Of a stretch of DNA of 64,000 bases, positions 55,180 through 64,000 are shown in pieces (position 1 is the first letter of the stretch; each line of letters opens with the position of its first letter). The DNA comes from Cheiracanthium punctorium. Its lineage: Eukaryota; Arthropoda; Arachnida; Araneae; Cheiracanthiidae. The position numbers and the translations under genes were made by a program. The stretch spans positions 248,001 through 312,000 of the forward strand of contig JAWZYV010010341.1 in assembly GCA_038373885.1 (NCBI GenBank), read 5' to 3'. The notes beneath the pieces were generated by a model. It saw only the letters and a list, made by a program, of their open reading frames with translations. It was not told where the DNA came from and did no database searches.

Positions 55180-55333
55180 CAGGGGCGTAGCAAGAGGCGG
55201 GACTCAGGGGCTGCTCCCCCCCAAAATGGGACCCTTTACTTAGCTTATAATTTGATATTTAGCTTACAATTGAACTTTAGCTTTAAATTTGATACCCAGC
55301 CCATCCCGCAATAAAATCCTGGCTACGCCACTG
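55180..55333. mobile_element. hAT MITE, 154 bp, with exact 8-bp duplication
   Basis: Starts CAGGGGCGTAGCAAGAGG and ends CCTGGCTACGCCACTG. GTGCACAG flanks at 55172-55179 and 55334-55341. The interior TGGGACCCTTTACTTAGC and GATACCCAGCCCATCCCGC are shared with the truncated copy at 14738-14860. Confidence 0.95.
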
Positions 55334-55462
55334 GTGCACAGTGAAAATAAATTATCTCACAGTTTGTACTTTCCAACTTACTGTTCCTTAGTGTCTTATT
55401 TTCACTGTGCACCAGTGGCGTAGCCAGGATTTTATTGCGGGATGGGCTGGGTATCAAATTCG
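55281..55462. repeat. Inverted partial copy of the MITE right half and its flank
   Basis: The left arm 55281-55348 (from TTTGATACCCAGCCCATCCC through the right target-site duplication to GTGAAAATAA) is repeated as its reverse complement at 55393-55462, with a spacer of about 45 bp. The inverted arm includes the duplication GTGCACAG and flanking sequence, so it is a fold-back duplication of an already inserted MITE. Confidence 0.88.
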
Positions 55463-55463
55463 A

Positions 55464-55500
55464 TTTTTAACTTTCGATGAGAGATATCGAAAGTTAAAAA
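55464..55500. repeat. Perfect 15-bp stem hairpin
   Basis: TTTTTAACTTTCGAT (55464-55478), loop of 7, then ATCGAAAGTTAAAAA (55486-55500). It lies at the edge of the inverted MITE copy and just before a long inverted repeat. Confidence 0.9.
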
Positions 55501-55514
55501 TAAATTTTAAATAC

Positions 55515-55970
55515 ATACAGTTTAAAAAAAACTAAAAAACACGCTTTTATAGCAAATCGAACTAAAAAGTGAAAAATAAAAATATAGTTTAAAAAACCGA
55601 AAACACGCTTTAAATTGAGCTAACTAAAAAGGGAAAAATAATTCTTCATATAGAAATAAATTAATGAACGAAAAATAGTTTTATTGTGAAAAAAGTGTGG
55701 GGTGCTCCATATATCAGTTCTCGAGAATATTCGATCGGTACGATTAGTACAAAAATGATACAAAAAATATAGCACAAAGCGCCCCACGCTTTTTTCACAA
55801 TAATACTATTTTTCGTTCATTAATTTATTTCTATATGAAGAATTATTTTCCCCTTTTTAGTTAGCTCAATTTAAAGCGTGTTTTTGGTTTTTTAAACTAT
55901 ATTTTTATTTTTCACTTTTTAGCTCGATTTGCTATAAAGGCGTGTTTTTTAGTTTTTTTTTAAACTGTAT
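55515..55970. repeat. Long inverted repeat, arms about 190 bp
   Basis: The left arm 55515-55706 (ATACAGTTTAAAAAAAACTA to GTGAAAAAAGTGTGGGGTGC) and the right arm 55779-55970 are reverse complements with few mismatches. The spacer is 72 bp and contains CTCGAGAATATTCGATCGG. Both arms carry two AACACGCTTT motifs also present in the tandem units around the tRNA gene. No coding capacity. A transcript would form a long hairpin RNA. Confidence 0.92.
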
Positions 55971-56832
55971 TTTTCTTTAATAATTTGGTGATCTAAGGTC
56001 TAAATAGAGAGTCGAGTGTGCGTAAGAGAAATTTCATATTCAGGGTGTTTCTAAAGTGTCGGTACAAAAATTTAGGGGAGATAGTGCACATCACAAGTAT
56101 TAGGAATTGCACAGGAAGAGCCTTTTTAAATATTCCTTTCATGTAACCATTCGCACATAAAAAATCTTTGTTAAAAATTCAACATTCCGCGTTCAAATTA
56201 ATCGATTTTCATGTAAGGAAATGCAACATTTAATTATTTGACTCGTAGAATATGAATTGTATCCTAAATTTAACCGTTGAAGAGTAGAACACCCCAAAAA
56301 TCCGTGACAGCACTTTTAAATACAATTGCATCTAGGAGAACGAAAAGGTTCACATGGAGTGTTTCGTTCAATGACAGTCCTTACAGTGTCAATTATAAAT
56401 GCATTTCTGTAAGCCGTGTAATTTCTCAAATCATGTGTCCAACATTTACAATGCATAAATATGAATAGAAGATATTGGTTTTTTCCCCCTGATAGTTCCA
56501 AAAAGTTAGAAAAAAATAACTGCACAAAGGCCCCAATTTATCGGCATTACTCTGTCAAAGCTCTGGTCTTCCTTTAAAAAATATATATGGTATTTTCAAT
56601 GAGAAGTCATCTTTCATAAACCTCTACTACACATTTTTTTTTTTTTTCATTTAAAATAGACCAACTCTAATGTGACTTTCGAAGAAGATACAACTTGGAT
56701 ATTTGCCACCACGGAGGTATGAAATATTTTGTAGTGCCCTGGATTATGCATAAGAATATAGGGAGAATTGTTTAAATGACATCCTTAACTTGAAATGATA
56801 TCGAATGATATGAAGTCATCATAGTGCGAATG
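55971..56832. other. Unassigned, with a possible repeat terminus
   Basis: CAGGGTGTTTCTAAAGTGTC at 56041 looks like a repeat end (a similar CAGGGTGATTCAGAACTCTT lies at 34297 and 36384), but no partner end was found. The frames at 56277 and 56316 are unsupported. Confidence 0.4.
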
Positions 56833-56834
56833 TA

Positions 56835-58728
56835 CAGCTGACGAAAAAAAAAAAATCTCACTTGCTCTTTATTTCGCTGTTGTTCGTGGTACAGCAAAGT
56901 TATATATACCATTCGTTTGCAAATAACGCGTACTTTAATTTACAATTAATTTAATTTGCATAAGGGGCCGTCTTCATATTTAATTCTGCATCAACTTCGT
57001 TTTTCTCAATGGCAACGCCATATTTTGACTTTATTAAACGAAAGAAAACCTTCAAATTACCCTAAATATAAATTTTCACCAATTTTCTACGATAATTTCC
57101 GGAGATAATGCGAATTACTTTTTGCGCGTTTTTAAGGGACTTTCTGCAAATTGAAAAACGCTATTTGTAGGTTCCGAACTTTTCGCCTTTCAAAAATTTC
57201 GCTCACGAGAATTAAAAGAATTTAATATTATTTTCAAGGAAAATATTGTTTCCATCTCTCTTAAAGTTTTTTGTACTGAGAATATCAAGGGTGGAATAGA
57301 ATATTTAGTCTGTGGCATAAATGGCCCTTGAGTTCATAACTTCTTTGGTTCGTTCACATGATTTAAGGAGAAAATGCAAGATGACTGCTCACGATTTTGA
57401 AAATCTTTGTAATTTCGAAATTGTTATTTAGTATTTCCCTTGAAGGGTTCTCTTAGACAGCTGACATGTTTGCAGGAGTGAGAGGCTGCTCTCTGCTCTT
57501 CTGACTACAAGCTTGAATATTACTCAGCTATGGTCGAACTTGAAGAATGATTTTCTGGTAGAAAATTTATTTGTTTGAATTTCATGTAAAAAACGCAATT
57601 ACTTTTTTGCTGACCCAATATTATCACCGTGTTTGTTATTTCACTTTCTTCACTTAATACTATCGTCTGCAATGTGCAATAGTATTATTAGACTTTTGGC
57701 GGTATCTTAATTTATAGTCAGATGAAAATTTAGACAGAAAAACGTGATTTTGAATGTTTGATAAAGTATGGGGAAGTCCAAAGACCTTATGCTTCCGATA
57801 TTAAAAAAGGTCACATTCATGCCTGGAAAGTTGAGGATGTTAGTTTTTCAGAAATAGGACGTTGTATTAGAAGACATACATATACTGCACGTGATTCTAT
57901 AGCTGGAAAATATTTTATTTGGGGGAATATGGTAGCGGACGCAACAATACATGTTTTATAGAATCCCCATCAAACTGTAAAATCTCTAATTTATTTGCTT
58001 CAAAATTTGATATTTTTAATACTGGTATCTTTTACTGTGTTTTTGCACAAAATAAATCTAATTTACGTTTATTTTATGCAATTTTCAAAAAATTTTCACT
58101 TAATACATTTATATATGGTCCCTTAACTCATGAAAATAACACATTTTATTTAATATAAATTAAACTACTGAACGTAAAAATTTGAAATTTTGCAAAGCCA
58201 TGTAATATTAATTTCTGCATCTATTTCCATCGAAATTTGGCTAGAACGCTATTCATAATTTTTTTTAATATTAATTTATTAATTCATAATTCATATTAAT
58301 AATTTATTAACAATCATAATAAAATTAAATTATGTTTGGGTCGTTTAGTTCTAATAGTACGAATAAAAATCAGCTTCTTACTACCAATATTATATGAGAT
58401 ATGAATTCAAGTATAAAAAATATTTTAACATAGGGGGAGGGTGATTTTGGGTGCTCATAACTCACTCATTTTCTGTCCAAATTTATTGAAAATTGGTGTC
58501 CGGGTTTAAAATGAGCTAAATTTTTGAAATATGAAGTGAAATATAGGGGTTGCTATTGAGAAAAAAAAAGTTGGTGCGAATTTTAATATGTAGATGGTCC
58601 CTTATGCAATTTTTATGCATAGCAAATTAAAGTGTGCGTCAATCGTAAACGATTGGTATCTGTAACTTTGCTGTACGACGAACGACGGCCGAAAAAAGTA
58701 CAAGTGGTACTTTTTTTTTCCGCAGCTG
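56835..58728 (+). mobile_element. Tc1/Tc3-like transposon, 1894 bp, long inverted repeats
   Basis: The arms 56835-56990 and about 58575-58728 are reverse complements over about 150 bp with indels (CAGCTGACGAAAAAAAA outer end, GGTACAGCAAAGTTA inner landmark). TA flanks both ends (56833-56834 and 58729-58730). Long arms and TA duplication fit Tc1/Tc3-type elements. A helix-turn-helix-like remnant lies at 57758-57961. No catalytic DDE motif was found, so it is non-autonomous. Confidence 0.88.
57758..57961 (+). pseudogene. Possible Tc3-like transposase DNA-binding remnant
   Basis: A 67-codon frame with KGHIHAWKVEDVSFSEIGRC and IRRHTYTARDSIAGKYF. The pattern (short helix, G/D-x-S-x-x-EIGR-x-I-x-R-S/H-x-T-x-x) resembles the first helix-turn-helix of Tc3-like transposases, including the usual position about 50 residues before a glycine. 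It lies between the long inverted repeats in the expected orientation. Similarity is weak; the downstream frame 57919-58158 shows no transposase motif. Confidence 0.4.
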
Positions 58729-58730
58729 TA

Positions 58731-59426
58731 CAAACTGTCCCTCAAACAGTTTCTGCCATCGAATAGACATAGGGAATTGAGAGCGCTTTGGCAACCCAAA
58801 CTGGTGGCACAAGTTAAATTACGTGACTTGTGGCTAGATCTTATGCACATAATTCTTGCGCATCTAACTCTCCTTGGTTTTCTATGGATTATTTTCCGCC
58901 AGTACTCTCATTTCCTTTTTTTTCTCGTTAATTTTTAAAGAAAAAAAATACATAGCTGCTCTGCATATGGATGCAATTTGATTCGTGGAAGTCTCTGGAA
59001 TAGTATTTTCGAGGGAAGTGAATTTTTCCCATATTTGAAAACAATAATTTTGTAAAAGAAGAATATTTCAATTTATCCGCATTCACTAACCCATGGCGAT
59101 ATATATATATATATATTGCGCCCAGAGGGTTTATAATACGTATGTTGACAGTAAATTTCGCATGTAGTTTACACTTATCACTCGCCAAATATAGCAAAAA
59201 GTCCAGATTCTCTCTTTTCCCGTGCCGCAAATCACATGGTTTATCTCTTCCTCACTTTTCCAACGGGTTTCGAACGGCGATGCGCTCTCTAGTATATTTA
59301 TACCCTCTGGTTACTGTTAAATGGTATTAGTGCTTTGGAATTGTTGTAAAGAGCTGTCAATGCAGTATTTATATCAATTTTAATCAAATCTATGGATGAC
59401 AATAATACATATAAATGTATTACATA
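58731..59426. other. No recognisable feature
   Basis: Includes an (AT)n run at 59099-59117. No motif-bearing frame. Confidence 0.45.
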
Positions 59427-59639
59427 CTAGCGGCTACCCGCGACTTCGTCCGCGTCGGCTTTATAATTAGGTCCCGAGAGAAACGAAGCATGTGTGAATA
59501 AAAAATATGTTTGCGACTAAAGAAACTGCATTTAAATATTATTAGTCTTTTTACTTATTTTAAATGAAAGTATAATGCTTGGTAGTATACTTCATTTAAA
59601 ATAAGAGAGTATGCAGAATTACTAAATTTAGATTTTTTT

Positions 59640-60420
59640 CAGGCATTTGGCGAATAGAGACAGTTACGACAGTATTTGAGAACTGTTTTGAGTGTTCTTG
59701 TAAAAGAAATATTTATGCTATATGCATGAATTTTAGCCTATGTTAATCAGGAATAGTGCATCTTTCTATTAGCGAAAAAGTTTTAGAATAGGTTCTATAG
59801 TTACAGAGATACCCATAGAGCGTAATGTATTAGAATTATTTTGAATGTTCCTGTAAAGGAACTATTTGCGCTACATGCATTAATTTTAGCCTATAATACT
59901 CAAGAATAGTGTAGCTTACTATCAGTGAAAAAAGTTTTGGAATAGGTGCAGTACTTACAGAGATACACATAGAGCGTAATGTAATTCTTATGAGTATCTC
60001 TGTAAAAGAAGTATTTGTGATATATGCATAAAAGATAGCCTATAACACTCAGGGTCCCCCCAGTGTCTAAGAGGGTCTGCTCTCAAACCTGGAAGGCGGG
60101 AGGTGCCAGGTTCAAACACCGGTCGCGCCTGTCGACCTAGCCGCTCGCAGTTTTCCGTGTTTTTTTCAAAAACCTCGCAAAAATACGGGCTAGGATGCCT
60201 AAGAAAATTCCACACAGAGGAATTCTCCATATACGCCTGGGATCCTATAGGCCTAGGACCATATAGGCCTAGGACTTTCAATCAGTGAAGAAAGTTTTAA
60301 AATCGGTTTAGTTGCTACAAAATTTCCATAGAGCGCAATGCATTAGCATTATTTTGAGTGTCTTTGTAAAAGAATTATTTATGCTATATGCTTGAAAGGT
60401 TGCCTGTATGTTAATCCAGG
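59640..60420. repeat. CATAGAGCGTAATGTATT array inside the Helitron
   Basis: Units with CATAGAGCGTAATG-type starts lie at 59816, 59967 and 60327, with an older one near 59660. Each continues TTTTGA(A/G)TGT-CTGTAAA(A/G)GAA(C/G)TATTT. The first spacing is about 151. The second is 360 because a SINE of about 215 bp is inserted. Confidence 0.85.
60052..60272 (+). mobile_element. tRNA-derived SINE inserted in the array
   Basis: The 5' part has GTCTAAGAGGGTCTGCTCTC (box A side) and GGCGGGAGGTGCCAGGTTCAAACACCGG-type box B at 60105-60122 (core GGTTCAAACAC). A non-tRNA body follows, ending in a duplicated ATAGGCCTAGGAC. The interrupted unit continues on the right at ATCAGTGAAGAAAGTTTT, which matches ATCAGTGAAAAAAGTTTT of the previous unit. 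Confidence 0.75.
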
Positions 60421-61301
60421 GCATAAGCTATCTTCATTACAAATTTTTCCAACCATTTTTGTGTGATTCCGTCAAAAACATCCAACCACATAAGCGTACA
60501 CATTTATATTATTGGTAGGATTTGGAAATTTACGAACTTTAAGAAACACATCTGGACTTTTCTTGGTACTTACCTATTATCCCGGCGGTCATTCCCGCCA
60601 AACTGTTTTTTCGTCAAATGAGTTGCCAAACTGTTGCCAATCGTATTCAAAACCATTAATAATTTCATGTGCCCGGCATTTATCTCGGCAAAAAATCTCT
60701 CGTCTTGGCGGACCGCCGGGATAATACGTAAGCACACTTTTCTTTATTTATACTTTTTAATTTGGCGTAAAATCAACATAATTTCCATAATTTATGTTTT
60801 TCAAATTGGATCAAATGCATGGGATTTTCAAATAGAATTTCAAAAGCATAAATCATTTTGTTCGGGCGATAAAACGGTTTTTAATTAATAGTTAGAAAAG
60901 TAATTAAAATTTCCGAGCCTCAGGTACACTTTACCGAAGTCATGGGTCCAGGCATGCTCAAATTTTCAAAGCTCTGCTTTCTGTAGATTTGTCTCGAGAA
61001 CATTCATTTTTATTATTAGAGATAGATATATTTGGCATAAAACTGGCATAATTTCCGTATTATTTAATGTTTTTCAGATGCACGTGCTTCTTTATTGAAG
61101 TAATAGCATTCTTGTTAGCTCAAAACATGAATCATATGATACGGGCGAAACTCGCCAAGCATGGCAACGTAAAAACTGTTTTTAATTAATATAATTAAAA
61201 ATCTAAAATTCTAACTAGCCTGTAACCAACTCCAGGGTCCCATCTATATCTAAACCGAAATGCATCCTAATCGATTCAGCGGTTTAGGCGTGAAAGCGTC
61301 A

Positions 61302-61321
61302 TAAACAAACAAACAAACAAA
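61302..61321. repeat. (CAAA)n microsatellite
   Basis: Five CAAA repeats. On the minus strand this is the TTTG run just inside the Helitron 5' end; a TTTG run occupies the same place in the 44247 Helitron (44275-44290). Confidence 0.85.
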
Positions 61322-62795
61322 CTCACTTTCGCATTTATAATTTTAGTTAGGATTATTGACCTGACAATCTATGCATATCAAGGCCGTAAGCCGAGAGGGG
61401 GGGGCGATCAGGAAGGCGTAACCCCCCCCCCCCCCACCTTGAAATTTTAGTGAAGATGACGCTGAATGCAAGCTGGAAAAATAATATAAATTGCAATTAC
61501 TTTCATATTGCAACTATCATAAGTTTGAATTTTAGATATCACAGCTGTAATAGCATATAATATGGCATGGCACCTTCTCGAAGAGGTGATCAGAAAATGA
61601 AGCAGCGCCATCTTTGACTCAAACAATTTTCTGCTGATTTCGGTTTTGGCCCACTCATTGTTGTTTCTACACTCCTCTATCAAAATTTTACTCCATGATG
61701 ACTTTCTCATTCTTTTCGATTGTTGCTTTTTTACGACAAACAAGTTACTATACAAGTACTGGAGAACATAAGAAATTTTTACCTTCTAAATCTTCAATAT
61801 CTCCAGGTATGTTGTTAAAAGTGTCTTTTATTATTTTTTAAAAGGAAAACATTGGAAAATTTTACTGTTTTTCCCGTGTCGGTGGTAGAATCGGGGGAAT
61901 GAGAGATTGCTTAGGACTGGTTCACACCTTTATTTTAATATATTTTCCCCTTCTAATTATTATTTTAGGAATAGCGAGACATTCAAATTTTTTAATAATA
62001 TTCAAATTTTAGGATAACGGGACTGGTCAATTTATTTGAATTGTCCTTTTTTTTCCTTAAATTATTTAGTATCAGTTTATTATTATTATTATTATTTTTA
62101 TTGACTAGCGAATTAAACAATTTTTTTTTTGGGGGGGGGGGGGGAGGTAGCGTCAAGAATTGCAAAGACTGCAAAGCAAGGAAGTTTCTTCTTTTATCAA
62201 TGAATTTAAGATTATTTAGCTCGGAATATTTTTTGTCCATCTCGGTTTTGAAATAGTGTACTGTTAATTAAGATTTTCGGATCATAAGAAATGGTAAACG
62301 AGGGGTTTTTGTTTCAAAAATCCTTCATTCAATCAAGGCCATGAAATTGTATCAAATGAAATTATATGATTTCGTTTTTGAATTGTTAAACACTGGTGCC
62401 TTTACCCAGTGCCCACCAGTGATTATTATTATATCGATAGAATGTTAAATCATAAGTTTATTAATCTATAAGTTAAAATACTAAAAAGTTGAATTGAAGA
62501 AACATTGCTGTTCAATTTTGAATTTTGAAAAATAAAAAAACGTCTGTTAGAAGATCTATATGTAAATTAGTTTACAGTGGCCGATCCTGACAAAAATTTT
62601 GTGAGGGGGGGCAATTTATTTATACACCTTTTTGTTATGCATGACTTTCAGTTTACAAAAAAAGTCTATCTTTTATAGGCCACTTTTAATTAGTATATGG
62701 GAGGGAGTACGAGTTCCCGTACCCGTCTTTGAATTTGCCAGTTTTGTTTTATATTTATTGCAAGATATTTTCTTTCTTATAGGAATTCTTGTCTA

Positions 62796-63690
62796 CAATG
62801 TCTAAAAGAAAAAAAGAAAATCAACTGATAATTTATATGTTCAAAAAGCGTAAAGAAACAAATAGTTTTGATAATGACGTAGACCAGTGGCGTAGCCAGA
62901 AATTTTTGATGGGGGGAGGGCTATGACTACTGCAACTCACATATATGTGTACCTGTGTGTGGCAAAGGAGTGACATTTTGTATGGCGGAAAATTCCTCAA
63001 GGGGGGGGAGGTTGTGACCCCTTATCCCCCCTTGAGGATACAACTTGCTACACCCCTGACGTAGACAATTGCACATTAGATCAACAGAATCTAACCATCT
63101 CTGATTCTGAGACTGTTATTCATATATCTAAAAAATCATAAATTTGTTAATCATAAAATCTAATGCTAGTTTCAGTTCTGAAAAAAATTGCCAAATTAAT
63201 ACTTTGATCCAATGAAATATTTTAGATGTTGGAAAATCTAGGAATAAGCGACAAAATAGATGATGATTTGACGTACAAACTGTTAGATTCTCCGTGGAAG
63301 GATGAAAAATATTTCATGTTTCCGATAACGGATGAAAAAATAAAATTCAAATTCCAAGCACATTGGTTTGATGAGTTTCCATGGCTGACATATAGGACTA
63401 CGGGGAAACAATGTGCTTTATGCAAATATTGTACATAATTTGCTAGATAATGTGCAGGAAAAGGCTCTCACCAGCAATTAAAATCTTTGTTCACTGAACC
63501 ACTTAACCAGTGGAAAAACGCTTTCAATGATTTTAAACACTAAAGTGAAAGTCAGTATCATAAAAAATATTTATTATTCGCAGACAATTTTGTTAAAATG
63601 CACAGAACATTACAAAGTGACATTGTGAGTCAACTTGATTCTCGACGTTCCATTCATATTGCAGTTAAAAAGAATTCTATAATAATGTGT
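62796..63690 (+). pseudogene. hAT transposase N-terminal (TTF-type zinc finger) remnant
   Basis: Starts MSKRKKENQLIIYMFKKRKE at about 62797, is broken by a MITE (62885-63058) and resumes DNCTLDQQNL. After a stop, the frame 63226-63437 reads FKFQAHWFDEFPWLTYRTTG and QCALCKYCT. After two further stops come LKSLFTEPLNQWKNAFNDFK, YHKKYLLFADNF and QLDSRRSIHIAVKKN. The order W....WL.Y....-C.-C..C-....F....-W......F..H-...H fits the TTF-type zinc finger upstream of the RNase-H core in ZMYM-like hAT transposases. At least three stops plus the insertion make it a pseudogene. Confidence 0.83.
62885..63058. mobile_element. hAT MITE (CAGRGGCGTAGCC family), 174 bp, nested
   Basis: Starts CAGTGGCGTAGCCAGAAA and ends TTGCTACACCCCTG. 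The exact 8-bp ACGTAGAC flanks at 62877-62884 and 63059-63066. The interior is the same family as 14449-14614 and 40791-40957 but in the opposite orientation. Confidence 0.95.
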
Positions 63691-63795
63691 TTTATTTTCA
63701 TTGATTCTGAGAAAATCAAAGTTGAAAACATTTTAGTGCTACACATCAACCCTCCCCGCCAAAATTTTTATTCTGGCTACGGCCCTGATGTATAT

Positions 63796-64000
63796 TAAGT
63801 CAGCTAAAAAATGAACATGTAGGGAAAGAGACAAACCATGATTTCTAATTATTCAGGAAGTCTTAGAAAGTGATTAATGATACTGCATAAGTTGAATGAA
63901 AGCAACGTCTTGTTAAATATGTTAAGAAAATTCGCAAGTACTTTTTCAAATTAAACATCAATGTTTAAAATCTGTTCAAATTTCACACTCTTCAACTGCT
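63796..64000. other. No recognisable feature
   Basis: Short AT-rich end of the window without motif. Confidence 0.4.

Larger units (their letters stand above)
59427..61352 (-). mobile_element. Minus-strand non-autonomous Helitron, 1926 bp
   Basis: On the minus strand it starts TCCTAACTAAAATTATAAAT at 61352 (preceded by A), with GCGAAAGTGAGTTTGTTTGT next. It ends GGTAGCCGCTAG at 59427, followed by T, with an imperfect hairpin GCGGACGAAGTCGC just before. The interior is a tandem array (59640-60420) with a SINE insertion. No transposase coding sequence. It is a family different from the Helitrons at 20216 and 44247. Confidence 0.82.
61379..63787 (+). mobile_element. hAT element, 2409 bp, internally deleted
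   Basis: Left CAAGGCCGTAAGCC and right CTGGCTACGGCCCTG are inverted. Flanks ATGCATAT (61371-61378) and ATGTATAT (63788-63795) match at 7 of 8. The plus strand encodes the N-terminal TTF-type zinc-finger part of a hAT transposase (62796-63700); the catalytic and dimerisation regions are missing. A second hAT MITE (62885-63058) is nested in the coding remnant. Confidence 0.88.

Noticed and set aside
56041..56110. CAGGGTGTTTCTAAAGTGTC as an element terminus
   Set aside because: It looks like a known repeat start, but no inverted or downstream partner was found in the window.
62041..62256. Hydrophobic frame with Gly run
   Set aside because: It is caused by T and G homopolymers inside the hAT element interior.
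1..64000. Host protein-coding gene
   Set aside because: Both strands were read for recognisable exons. Every frame with a recognised domain is from a transposable element. Short exons of an unknown gene cannot be excluded by eye.

Overview
This window looks like transposon-dense, AT-rich intergenic DNA from an animal nuclear genome, most likely an arthropod. The transposon mix and the jockey-type LINE proteins would fit a chelicerate such as a spider, but that is an inference. I found no intact host protein-coding gene. The one gene that looks intact is a tRNA-His at 54957-55028. Almost every long open frame is either a piece of a mobile element or a chance frame.

Layout. 1-3300: a decayed Penelope-like element (RT and GIY-YIG pieces, plus a 3' module present twice) split by a 1.07-kb non-autonomous hAT element. 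4384-4960: an internally deleted mariner. 5089-6677: LINE ORF1 on the plus strand, cut by a 115-bp palindromic MITE. 6985-7146: another MITE. 7306-11690: a nearly full-length but frameshifted jockey-type LINE on the minus strand (ORF1 zinc knuckles, endonuclease, RT). 12082-13232: a Tigger/pogo element. 13606-16131: a 2.5-kb hAT-like element with nested MITEs. 17463-22001 and 37556-39303: three copies (A, B, C) of an unnamed 1.5-kb repeat. Copy A carries a solo LTR and copy B carries a Helitron, and each insertion can be checked against an uninterrupted copy.

24140-31075: a large AT-rich region between inverted ends of the type GGGGTSATTCCATG, with internal GC-rich inverted modules. 31841-36754: a recent 2.1-kb tandem duplication, with a hAT MITE (itself carrying a tRNA-derived SINE) only in the first copy. 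41640-44000: a Tc1-like transposon split by a minus-strand LINE ORF1. 44247-47729: a Helitron with a decayed, repeat-rich N-terminal transposase segment. 48570-49380 and 59640-60420: arrays of a shared repeat unit, the second inside a minus-strand Helitron. 49561-50600: truncated LINE ORF2, cut by a MITE. 51062-51608: a hAT MITE. 54500-55970: the tRNA gene among a tandem repeat pair, a hAT MITE with an inverted partial copy, and a 190-bp-arm inverted repeat. 56835-58728: a Tc1/Tc3-like element with about 150-bp terminal inverted repeats. 61379-63787: a hAT element that keeps the TTF-type zinc-finger part of its transposase and has a second hAT MITE nested inside.

Nothing here works as a pathway. 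The coherent story is nested insertion: exact target-site duplications (8 bp for hAT, TA for Tc1/mariner and pogo, A|T for Helitrons) and paralogous empty sites give an order of events at several loci. I found no convincing undescribed biochemical system. The least explained items are the A/B/C repeat family, the 24140-31075 region and the shared 150-170-bp repeat unit.
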